Positions 1 to 6,814 of a DNA stretch of 27,363 nucleotides are shown one piece after another (the first letter of the stretch is position 1; the number at the start of each line of letters is the position of its first letter). The stretch covers positions 1 through 27,363 of the forward strand of contig CAZWYJ010000006.1 of assembly GCA_964638165.1 (NCBI GenBank), in the 5' to 3' direction. The position numbers and the translations under genes were made by a program. Source of the stretch: 2-12-FULL-60-25 sp964638165. GTDB taxonomy: Bacteria > Patescibacteriota > Patescibacteriia > 2-12-FULL-60-25. Below the pieces are notes generated by a model. That model searched no databases, was not told the DNA's origin, and saw nothing but the letters and a program-made list of their open reading frames with translations.

Positions 1-19
1 CCTTTATGATTTGAAGGGG

Positions 20-51
20 CTTTTATAATTTCAAGTCTATTCATCATAGAT
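20..51 (+). promoter_or_regulatory. Possible -10 box and repeat-like hairpin ahead of cas12a
   Basis: A perfect TATAAT lies at 24-29, 22 nt before the cas12a ATG. It is followed by AATTTC (27-32) and a small hairpin, TCTAT (36-40) with ATAGA (46-50) around a 5-nt loop, then T and the ATG. This layout resembles a degenerate Cas12a repeat, in which AATT precedes a TCTAC/GTAGA hairpin ending in GTAGAT. Three extra bases separate the two parts here, so the match is imperfect. No -35 can be judged because the window starts here. It may be only the cas12a promoter. Confidence 0.35.
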
Positions 52-954
52 ATGCAAAACGAGAAAACCTTTGAGAATTTTACGAATAAATATCAAGTAC
101 AAAAAACGTTGCGATTTGGGTTAAAGCCGGTTGGAAAAACGCTTGAGAATATGCGCGACCAGCTGGAATACGATGAGGAGTTACGTACATTCTTAAAGGA
201 TCAGCGGATTGAGGATGCATATCAGGCGCTAAAACCTTTTATTGACGATCGACACGAGCGTTTTATTAATATGGCATTGAGTTCGGATGCGGCTAAACGG
301 ATTCCCTTTTTAGATTACATTCAACGGCGCGGTGAGTTGATGAATGCAGAAGGTGAAAAAGGAGATGCTGACAAAAAGCTTGAAGCAACGCTCGACGGGT
401 TGCGGAGTGCATTTGATAAGGTTTTTGAGAAAACTGGAGAACGGTGGATGGAGAAGTATGCACAATATGAATGGAAGAAGGGTAACAAGGTTGCGAAAGG
501 AGCGGGAGTTTTGAGTTCTTCAGATTTACTTAAACTCGCTTATTCCGCGTCAGCTCTGCTGCGCGGTTACCGCATGGGGTATCGAAGTATAAGTCGAAGA
601 CTTGTCCTCCGATACCCCGTCAGCTCTGCTGCGGGGTAATTGATTTGATTAGAGATGAAGAACCTTCGGCACGCGGGCATTTGGATATTTTTAAAGGATT
701 TTATACGTATCTAGGAGGCTTTAATCAGAATCGTACGAATTATTACGATGCTAAATCCGAAAAGGCAACGGCGATCGCAACGCGCATCGTGGATGAAAAC
801 TTGCCTCGTTTTACGGAAAACGTTTTTACGTTTGAAGAAAAAGAAGATGAATACTTGCATGCCCATGCTGAACTCGTAGAATCCGGGAAAGCCATCGTTT
901 CCAGGGACGGTCGAAATATCGATGGCATCTCAAAAGAACTTTTTGCGCATGATT
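52..954 (+). pseudogene. cas12a: Cas12a (Cpf1) N-terminal remnant, interrupted and truncated
   Basis: Intact Cas12a is the single RNA-guided DNA nuclease of type V-A CRISPR systems, about 1,250 residues long. The first segment (frame of the ATG at 52) opens with the family's N-terminal signature, FTNKYQVQKTLRFGLKPVGK, from the first wedge segment. It reads to about 543, where a hairpin-rich insert breaks the frame. The second segment (about 639-954, another frame) carries the next conserved stretch, IFKGFYTYLGGFNQNR followed by RIVDENLPRF, from the start of REC1. Coding stops at about 954, where the sequence passes directly into a CRISPR repeat whose TAG closes the frame. About 300 residues remain; RuvC, Nuc and most of REC are absent, so no nuclease can be made. 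Base composition looks more AT-rich than the rest of the window, which suits horizontal acquisition. An assembly join at 954/955 is an alternative to real deletion. Confidence 0.88.
544..638. repeat. Hairpin-rich insert inside cas12a
   Basis: About 95 bp with no counterpart in Cas12a. It holds two copies of CGTCAGCTCTGCTGCG (548-563 and 618-633). Each is flanked by complementary bases, forming a CCGCG/CGCGG hairpin (545-566) and a TACCCCG/CGGGGTA hairpin (613-638), with an inner CAGC/GCTG stem. Between them a long hairpin pairs GGGGTATCG (576-584) with CGATACCCC (610-618), with AAGTC/GACTT near its tip. The length is not a multiple of three, so it shifts the frame. No transposase or clear target duplication is seen; it looks like a REP- or MITE-type non-autonomous element. 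Confidence 0.7.
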
Positions 955-1287
955 GGAAATTTCTACTTTTGTAGATAAAAGGGCTGAACAGAACAACTGA
1001 TTGTTCAATCGATATAGGAAATTTCTACTTTTGTAGATTCTCGTGAGATCCTCGCACATACCATCGGTTCAATCGATATAGGAAATTTCTACTTTTGTAG
1101 ATCCCTTGCTAGAGTTAATTCGCACGTTGTTCAATCGATATAGGAAATTTCTACTTTTGTAGATATCGGGACGTCCTCACGGGAGAAAGGTTCAATCGAT
1201 ATAGGAAATTTCTACTTTTGTAGATTTGAACTTACCCCAGAGAGCCGTGCGGTTCAATCGATATAGGAAATTTCTACTTTTGTAGAT
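955..1287 (+). CRISPR. Type V-A CRISPR array, one partial and five complete repeats
   Basis: Complete 36-nt repeats begin at 1003, 1067, 1129, 1190 and 1252, each starting GTTCAATCGATATAGG and ending TTTCTACTTTTGTAGAT. A 22-nt 3' half-repeat (955-976) comes first. The five spacers are 25-28 nt (977-1002, 1039-1066, 1103-1128, 1165-1189, 1226-1251). The repeat end has the classic Cas12a crRNA handle: AATT, then TCTAC and GTAGA pairing around a four-T loop. All repeats are identical over the handle, including the partial first one, so every spacer could still yield a standard Cas12a crRNA if transcribed. No leader is visible because the array abuts the cas12a remnant. The last repeat ends 36 nt before the preferred recJ start. 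Confidence 0.97.
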
Positions 1288-1323
1288 TTGCCTCCTCTTT
1301 CCCCGCATGCGACGATGCCTCGC

Positions 1324-3069
1324 ATGCAAAAACGATGGAATATTCTTGAGGCGCCTCCGGAAGAGTTTATTGCGAGTTGCGATGGTTTGCATCCGGCGGT
1401 TGCCCGGCTCTTATGGCATCGGAATATCCGAACGCCTCAAGAGATTGGGGCTTTTTTGCGTCCTTCTTTTGACGAGCACGCGCATGATCCTTTTTTGTTC
1501 TCGCAAATGGAAGAGGCGGTTGCGAGAATTTTGAGCGCATTGGAAAAGGGGGAGCGGATTGTTGTCTTCGGGGACTATGATGCGGACGGACTCACGGGAT
1601 CCGCGACCATCATCACGACGCTCCGGCAGGTGCGGGAAGCGTTATACCCTTCGGCGGAGGATCGAGTCGGGTTCTATATCCCGCATCGCGATAAGGAGGG
1701 GTATGGATTGCAGATGAGTCAGGCGGAACGGTTTGCGACTGATGGCACGCAGCTCGTCATCACGGTGGACTGTGGCATTTCCTGCGTGGCGGAAGTTGCG
1801 CACCTCCGCGCGCATGGCGTGGACGTCGTGATCGTGGACCATCATCAGTTTGGTGAGGTTCTGCCGGACGCGATCACAATTCACCCGTCCATTCCCGGGG
1901 AGACGTACCCGTTTCCACTCCTCGCTGCGGTTGGCGTGGCATGGAAGGTGGCGAGCGCGCTCATCATGAAGGCGCGCGCCATGGGGGCGAATCTGCCGGA
2001 GGGGTGCGAGAAGTGGCTTTTGGATCTCGTTGCGATCGCTACGGTGACGGATATCGTCCCGCTCATCGGGGAGAACCGCGTGCTGGAGCGGTACGGGTTG
2101 ATGGTACTCAATAAGACCAGGCGTCCGGGGTTGCGCGCGCTCATCGGGACGAGCGGATTGACGCTCGGAGCTATTACGGCGCGGGACATCGGATTCGTGA
2201 TTGGCCCCAGGCTGAATGCGCCGAGCCGTATGGATCATGCCGGAATCGGCTTGGAGCTCCTCACGGCAGAGAAGGATGATGATGCTTTTCGTTTGGCGAA
2301 TGAGCTGGAGGCATTGAATCGTGCTCGGCAGGAAGCGACCGCGCTCATGATGCGTGAGGCAGATGATCTCCTCACGTCATTTCCGGAAGATGCGGCTCTA
2401 CATGTGCTTTGGCGCGATGACTGGTCTCCGGCGCTCGTCGGGCTCGTGGCCGGGCGCGTGGCGGATCGGTTCGGCGTTCCGGTCATCGCAATCGGTAAGC
2501 ACGGTGGCCAGTGGATCGGGTCCGGTCGCTCCATTCCTTCGTATAATATTACGGAAGCGGTTAAGCGGGCAGGTGAGGGGATTTTGACGCGGTCCGGCGG
2601 ACATTCGCAGGCATGCGGATTCGCTTTTACGGAAGATGATGCGTTGCCGATTTTTGCGGATCGCTTGCGTCAGGATGCGGCGAATCTCATTGACCGGTCT
2701 GTTCTCGGCCCGACAATGGAGATTCATGCGGATGTTGGCCTGCGGGAAATAGATTGGAAGCTTTTGGATGATTTGGCTTGCCTGGAGCCGTATGGCGCGC
2801 AGAATCCCGCCCCGGTGTTCATTGTCCGAAACGCAGAGGTCGTTTCTTCCTCCACGGTCGGGAAGGACGGGAAGCACCTCCGCCTTCTGTTGAGGTCTTC
2901 GGATTCGCCACCTCGTGCGTTCATCGCATTCGGGTTCGGACATCGAGTGAGTGAGACTATGCATCGGACACGATTGGATGTCGTGTGTACGATTAGTCCG
3001 TCGGAGTGGAACGGGAAGAGGGATATTCAGTGCAAGGTGGTTGATTTTCGGCAGGCAGGGGAGGGGTAG
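1324..3069 (+). CDS. recJ: Single-stranded-DNA-specific exonuclease RecJ
   Basis: RecJ degrades single-stranded DNA 5' to 3' in recombination and base-excision repair, using metal ions bound by DHH-family motifs. Visible motifs (from ATG 1324, 581 residues) are DYDADG (about 84-89), DCG (about 149), DHH (172-174), the central GPRLNAPSRM, and SGGHSQACGF of the DHHA1 domain. Length is normal for the family. The same frame is open back to a TTG at 1288 and an ATG at 1315. I prefer ATG 1324 because MQKRWNILEAPP looks like the usual RecJ start and because TGCGACGAT (1308-1316) sits 7 nt upstream like the promoters of other first genes here. The gene starts just after the last CRISPR repeat, so the array may have been trimmed up to it. 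It ends before a large inverted repeat. Confidence 0.95.
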   Translation: MQKRWNILEAPPEEFIASCDGLHPAVARLLWHRNIRTPQEIGAFLRPSFDEHAHDPFLFSQMEEAVARILSALEKGERIVVFGDYDADGLTGSATIITTLRQVREALYPSAEDRVGFYIPHRDKEGYGLQMSQAERFATDGTQLVITVDCGISCVAEVAHLRAHGVDVVIVDHHQFGEVLPDAITIHPSIPGETYPFPLLAAVGVAWKVASALIMKARAMGANLPEGCEKWLLDLVAIATVTDIVPLIGENRVLERYGLMVLNKTRRPGLRALIGTSGLTLGAITARDIGFVIGPRLNAPSRMDHAGIGLELLTAEKDDDAFRLANELEALNRARQEATALMMREADDLLTSFPEDAALHVLWRDDWSPALVGLVAGRVADRFGVPVIAIGKHGGQWIGSGRSIPSYNITEAVKRAGEGILTRSGGHSQACGFAFTEDDALPIFADRLRQDAANLIDRSVLGPTMEIHADVGLREIDWKLLDDLACLEPYGAQNPAPVFIVRNAEVVSSSTVGKDGKHLRLLLRSSDSPPRAFIAFGFGHRVSETMHRTRLDVVCTISPSEWNGKRDIQCKVVDFRQAGEG

Positions 3070-3080
3070 GTGGCACTCAC

Positions 3081-3195
3081 ACCCACCCCTAGCCCCTCCC
3101 TGTTTCACAGGGAGGGGAACTTTCTAAGATGTATTACCTTTTACAGCAAGCTCCCTTCCCTGTGAAACAGGGAAGGGTAGGGGATGGGTTTTTTA
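3081..3195. terminator. Large GC-rich inverted repeat after recJ, likely terminator
   Basis: The left arm (3081-3120) and right arm (3150-3189) are roughly 40 nt long and match with about five mismatches. Each arm is itself a small hairpin: CCCTG/CAGGG around TTTCA on the left and around TGAAA on the right. The right arm runs into GGGTTTTTT (3187-3194), which fits a terminator for recJ. A 19-nt stretch, AGCAAGCTCCCTTCCCTGT (3145-3163), recurs in reverse complement at 14388-14406, so this is a dispersed repeat and not just a local hairpin. Confidence 0.75.
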
Positions 3196-3209
3196 GACCG
3201 TTACTAACC

Positions 3210-3218
3210 TGCTACACT
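3210..3218 (+). promoter_or_regulatory. Extended -10 box of the RNase HI gene
   Basis: TGCTACACT matches the extended -10 pattern TGnTAnnnT. It ends 8 nt before the ATG at 3227, so the transcript would start at or next to the start codon. No Shine-Dalgarno lies between them and no good -35 is visible. Confidence 0.5.
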
Positions 3219-3226
3219 TATACCCT

Positions 3227-3658
3227 ATGAACATGCGAGGATTGAATTTACGGATATTTACGGACGGCGGGGCGCGGGGGAATCCCGGTCCGGCCGGAGC
3301 GGGCGCCGTGATCATGGACGCGGACACCGGAGAGGTTTTGAAGGAGCTTTCGAAGTATCTGGGGGAGACCACGAATAATCAGGCGGAATATGCCGCGGTT
3401 ATTATGGCGCTCGAAGAGGCCGCGAAAATGAATCCGGATAGTGTCATGGTCGTGGCGGATAGCGAATTGCTCGTGCGCCAGCTCACGGGGATGTATCGCG
3501 TCAAGAATGAGGGGTTGGCAAAGCGGTATGCGGAGGTTCGCGGTTGGGAGATGCGCATTGGGAAGTCGGTTCGGTACCGTCATGTTTTGCGGGCGCAGAA
3601 TAAACTGGCGGATGCTTTGGCAAATAAAGCGATGGATGAAGGAACAGGAAAGGCGTGA
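3227..3658 (+). CDS. rnhA: Ribonuclease HI family protein
   Basis: RNase HI cuts the RNA strand of RNA-DNA hybrids, for example R-loops and primer remnants. The 143-residue protein has the fold's order of motifs: FTDGGARGNPGPAGAG (catalytic D13), TTNNQAEYAAV (E54), VADSELLVRQL (D78) and NKLADALANKAMD (D129). All four acidic catalytic positions are present. The KNEGL loop and the lack of a separate basic handle region place it with the short RNase HI-like proteins common in bacteria and archaea. A second in-frame ATG at 3233 is also possible. The gene is a single-gene unit: its own -10 box lies upstream, and an inverted repeat begins 2 nt after the TGA stop. Confidence 0.93.
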   Translation: MNMRGLNLRIFTDGGARGNPGPAGAGAVIMDADTGEVLKELSKYLGETTNNQAEYAAVIMALEEAAKMNPDSVMVVADSELLVRQLTGMYRVKNEGLAKRYAEVRGWEMRIGKSVRYRHVLRAQNKLADALANKAMDEGTGKA

Positions 3659-3660
3659 AA

Positions 3661-3758
3661 TCGCAGTTCGGAGATCGTATTTCGTATATCGGGGGAGATC
3701 AAAGCAATGGCTACCCACAATCCACACCCGAAATACGAAATACGAATGCCGAAATGCG
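3661..3758. repeat. Inverted repeat with heptamer arms, after the RNase HI gene
   Basis: The left arm (3661-3693) and right arm (about 3727-3759) are 33 nt and pair with about five mismatches. The left arm reads as successive 7-nt units beginning TCG (TCGCAGT, TCGGAGA, TCGTATT, TCGTATA). The same TCGTATT unit builds the arms at 20863-21009, and a related one builds those at 23443-23739. It follows the rnhA stop by 2 nt and probably acts as a terminator. An open frame crosses it into the next gene from 3655, but the protein start proper is at 3808. Confidence 0.75.
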
Positions 3759-3786
3759 ACGCGCCTTACACCCTCATATGCGGGTG

Positions 3787-3795
3787 TGGTATCAT
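3787..3795 (+). promoter_or_regulatory. Extended -10 box of the pilus-locus surface protein
   Basis: TGGTATCAT fits TGnTAnnnT and ends 12 nt before ATG 3808. A weak -35-like CTTACA lies at 3765-3770, with 19-nt spacing. This would be the first promoter of the pilus locus. Confidence 0.5.
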
Positions 3796-3807
3796 GTCCC
3801 AAAGCCT

Positions 3808-5679
3808 ATGAAACGCACATTGCGTAAGTTTCGTTTCAATTTTTCTTCAAAGCCGAAGAAGCGAAAGTCCATTCGCCATCATCATCAGGTCGTTGGCGGA
3901 TTTATTGTCATTGCCTCTTTGCTCGTCCTTTCAAACATCGCTTTGATTTTGATGCCCGCAGTTCGCGTTGCGGCCAGCTCCGCAGATAATGTGCGAGGAT
4001 GGGTATGGAGCGCGCAGGGTGGCTGGCTTTCCATGAATAGTATTAATCCGGAAGCGCCAAGCTCGTATAGTTGGGGCGTGAATATTAACCCGGCGACACG
4101 AGCGATGACGGGGTTTGCGTGGTCCGCGAGCCACGGGTGGATGTGTTTCGGATCTTCGTGCGCGAGTTTCTGTCCGGGGTTGGCACCGGATGGACAGCCG
4201 GCGATCGCGAGCTCGGATGGATCCGGGAATTTGGAGGGGTGGGCGAAATTCTGCTCTCTTGGATCGGATGGCTGGGTTTCTCTGAACTGTTCGAACATGG
4301 CCGAATGCGCTACGAGCAATTACAAGGTGAGTGTTAATTTTTCAACAGGCGTCTTTACTGGGTGGGCATGGCATGCGAGCACGGGAAATAGTGGCTGGGG
4401 ATGGATGGATTTCTCGCGCGTCACCATGAACGCCGCCACCGAAAGTGCTGCGGATAATCCTCTTTTGTGTCGCAATGGCTTGGATGATGATTTGGATGGC
4501 GCGATTGATTGCGCGGACACGGGATGCATGTATCAGGAGCCGACCTGTCCGGCAACGGAAGTGAATTGCGCATTGATCGGGAATACCAATTGTTGCGCGA
4601 ACAGTATTGATGATGACGGAGATGGCTCTATTGATTGTCTGGATACGGATGTCGGCGATTGTTCGAGCATTCCGGCCTGTCAGCCGGAGGTATGCACGGA
4701 CGGGATTGATAATAACGGGAATGGGCAAATTGACTGTGATGACGCGCAATGCATCGGTGCGCCCGGGTGTGAAATTTGCGACAATGCGCCGATTGACGAT
4801 GATGGCGACGGGGACGTGGACTGTGATGACAGCGACTGTTTCACATCACCGCTCTGTACGCCGGCGTGGTTGGAATCGAAGTTCGGAAACGTGTATGCCG
4901 CACAGGGTATTGAGGGCAATCCGCCACCGGCATTGCGCTCAAATGCGACCTACTGTCTCTCTACGGCCGGAACGATCACCGGATTTTCGAGCGAGCATGG
5001 ATGCGAGGAAACCGGGGAGGCTTCGGTTGACTTGCCGATTGGGCCGGACGGATATGCATCTGCGCTCGGTCGCATTGATGTGAACGGCATTCTGAGCGGG
5101 CGTTATGGCCAGGTAAAGACGATTACGAGCGCGGCACAAATTGATTCGCCGATGTCCGGCAAGGTCTTCCTGTATGAACCGACATCATGTTCGTCGCCGT
5201 TCATTCTTCCTGCCATGACCTTTAATAATGCGGCGGGAGGAGAGACGCGCGGAAGTGGTCTCCTCGTCATTAAGGGGTGCGATCTTCGCATTACGGGTAA
5301 TCTGAACTATCAGGCGGCCGGTGCAACGGGCTATCTCCGAAATCTCGCCTCGCTCGGCATCCTCGTCTTATCAAAGTATCAGGGTTCCACGCGTCTCTAT
5401 GGCGGACGAGTGGTGGTTGATCCGGGCGTCACGCAGGTCGTGGGCTCGATCTTTGCGGAACACTCGATTTCTACGGGGTCAACGGGTGATCGTCGTACCG
5501 ATGAGCAGCTTCACATGTACGGTTCGCTCGTTTCGCGGCAGATTCTCTTTGAGCGTCAGTGGAGCAGTCCTGATGAGCCTGCGGAAAAGGTCGAATTTGA
5601 CGGTCGGGCTATCGTCAATCCGCCCCCGGGCTTCCAGGATGCCGCAAAATCATTGCCGAGCTTGAGTGATCGCTACTAG
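3808..5679 (+). CDS. Membrane-anchored surface protein with Trp-rich and DxDxDG repeats
   Basis: This is a 623-residue exported protein at the head of the pilus locus. A basic N-terminus (1-29) precedes one hydrophobic segment (about 30-56), a signal or anchor. Four Trp-rich repeats follow (63-78, 102-115, 143-161, 184-202), in the pattern GWVWSAQGGWLSMNS. Then come four Cys-bounded acidic repeats (221-240, 262-285, 296-315, 324-344), such as CRNGLDDDLDGAIDC, that look like calcium-binding DxDxDG loops. The C-terminal third (about 355-623) is a beta-rich region I cannot assign. The start at 3808 is chosen because upstream codons lie in an inverted repeat and a -10 box sits at 3787-3795. pilM starts 3 nt after its stop, so it is co-transcribed and may be a pilus-associated adhesin. 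That role is inferred from position and repeats. Confidence 0.8.
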   Translation: MKRTLRKFRFNFSSKPKKRKSIRHHHQVVGGFIVIASLLVLSNIALILMPAVRVAASSADNVRGWVWSAQGGWLSMNSINPEAPSSYSWGVNINPATRAMTGFAWSASHGWMCFGSSCASFCPGLAPDGQPAIASSDGSGNLEGWAKFCSLGSDGWVSLNCSNMAECATSNYKVSVNFSTGVFTGWAWHASTGNSGWGWMDFSRVTMNAATESAADNPLLCRNGLDDDLDGAIDCADTGCMYQEPTCPATEVNCALIGNTNCCANSIDDDGDGSIDCLDTDVGDCSSIPACQPEVCTDGIDNNGNGQIDCDDAQCIGAPGCEICDNAPIDDDGDGDVDCDDSDCFTSPLCTPAWLESKFGNVYAAQGIEGNPPPALRSNATYCLSTAGTITGFSSEHGCEETGEASVDLPIGPDGYASALGRIDVNGILSGRYGQVKTITSAAQIDSPMSGKVFLYEPTSCSSPFILPAMTFNNAAGGETRGSGLLVIKGCDLRITGNLNYQAAGATGYLRNLASLGILVLSKYQGSTRLYGGRVVVDPGVTQVVGSIFAEHSISTGSTGDRRTDEQLHMYGSLVSRQILFERQWSSPDEPAEKVEFDGRAIVNPPPGFQDAAKSLPSLSDRY

Positions 5680-5682
5680 CGT

Positions 5683-6747
5683 ATGGGTTTCTTCGCAAAA
5701 AAAGACGTAAAAAGTTATATCGGCATTGATCTCGGCATGAGCGGGATCAAGCTTGTCGAACTCTTGAATGAAAGAGGTCGTGCCCGCCTGGTCACGTATG
5801 CCTACATGGAGTTCTCTTCTCTTCAGACGGAGCGGTCGTTAATTGATGATGCGGAGAAAACGGGTAATCTTCTTAAGAAGATGCTCGATCAAGCGAAGAC
5901 GACTACGAAGCGTTGCATCACGGCATTGCCAATTAGCGCGGTCTTCTCCTCAATTATTAGCGTTCCGGCAACGAATGAGAAAGAATTGCAGCAGGCTATT
6001 TCTTGGCAGGCGAAAAAATTGATCCCCATGCCGCTGGAAGAGATCTCGTTGGATTCAAAGGTTCTGGATTCGGAAGGGGCGAGTAATGGCAAGAAGATGA
6101 CGCACGTTCTGCTCACGGGCGCGCCGAAGGGCCTGGTTGCTTCATACGTTAATATCCTTTCTCACGCGCACATGGAACCGCTTGCCTTGGAAACGGAAGC
6201 CTTCGCGCAGATTCGTTCGCTCGTTGGTCGTGATCGGTCCACGGTGATGGTTATTGATATGGGCGTCTTTCGAACGAATATCACGGTCGTGGAAAAGGGA
6301 GTTCCATTCCTGAGTCGTTCCATTGCTACGGGCGGTTCCGCAATCACGTCAAATATCGCGACGACGCTCGGTATCCCGTTCGACCAGGCGGAAACGATGA
6401 AGCGAGATATCGAATCCATGCAGCAGTTCGCTCCTGCCGGCGACCTCATGCCGATCCTGGAAACATTACTGAAGCCGATCGTGGATGAGGTCCGGTACTC
6501 TTTTAATCTCTATCAAGGGCAGGGAGAAAACGGTCAGGTCAAGCGTATTGATAAACTCATTGTCACGGGCGGATCGTCTCTCTTGCCTCGCTTGCCGGAG
6601 TTCTTTACCCAGCTCATGAATGTGAATGCTTATCGTGGTGATCCCTGGGCGCGCGTGGTGTATCCGGAAGATCTCCGGCCGATTCTTGATGAGATTGGTC
6701 CGCGTTTTTCGGTTGCCGTGGGATGCGCGATGCGCGATATCGAGTGA
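5683..6747 (+). CDS. pilM: Type IV pilus assembly protein PilM
   Basis: PilM is an actin-like cytoplasmic ATP-binding protein. With PilN and PilO it forms the inner-membrane alignment complex linking the assembly motor to the pilus. The 354 residues show the actin-fold motifs in order: phosphate 1, YIGIDLGMSGIKLVEL (12-27); phosphate 2, VMVIDMGVFRTNITVV (188-203); and adenosine, LIVTGGSSLLPRLPEF (292-307). Length is typical. The ATG lies 3 nt after the upstream stop with no Shine-Dalgarno, which suggests translation coupled to the surface-protein gene. The order pilM-pilN-pilO is the standard one. Confidence 0.95.
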   Translation: MGFFAKKDVKSYIGIDLGMSGIKLVELLNERGRARLVTYAYMEFSSLQTERSLIDDAEKTGNLLKKMLDQAKTTTKRCITALPISAVFSSIISVPATNEKELQQAISWQAKKLIPMPLEEISLDSKVLDSEGASNGKKMTHVLLTGAPKGLVASYVNILSHAHMEPLALETEAFAQIRSLVGRDRSTVMVIDMGVFRTNITVVEKGVPFLSRSIATGGSAITSNIATTLGIPFDQAETMKRDIESMQQFAPAGDLMPILETLLKPIVDEVRYSFNLYQGQGENGQVKRIDKLIVTGGSSLLPRLPEFFTQLMNVNAYRGDPWARVVYPEDLRPILDEIGPRFSVAVGCAMRDIE

Positions 6748-6814
6748 TGCGGTTGCGTGAGTTCGAGTGCATGAGTTTTTCCTCGTGCCCTCGATGAACG
6801 CGAGCGCTCTGCCC

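Noticed and set aside
2398..3108. Minus-strand frame of 236 codons opposite recJ
   Set aside because: recJ motifs on the + strand cover the region; the antisense product is rich in Arg, His and Pro, as is typical of shadows in GC-rich genes.
3655..3807. Upstream N-terminal extension of the surface protein from ATG 3655
   Set aside because: Those codons lie in a heptamer inverted repeat that recurs elsewhere, and ATG 3808 has a -10 box and a normal basic-hydrophobic signal right after it.
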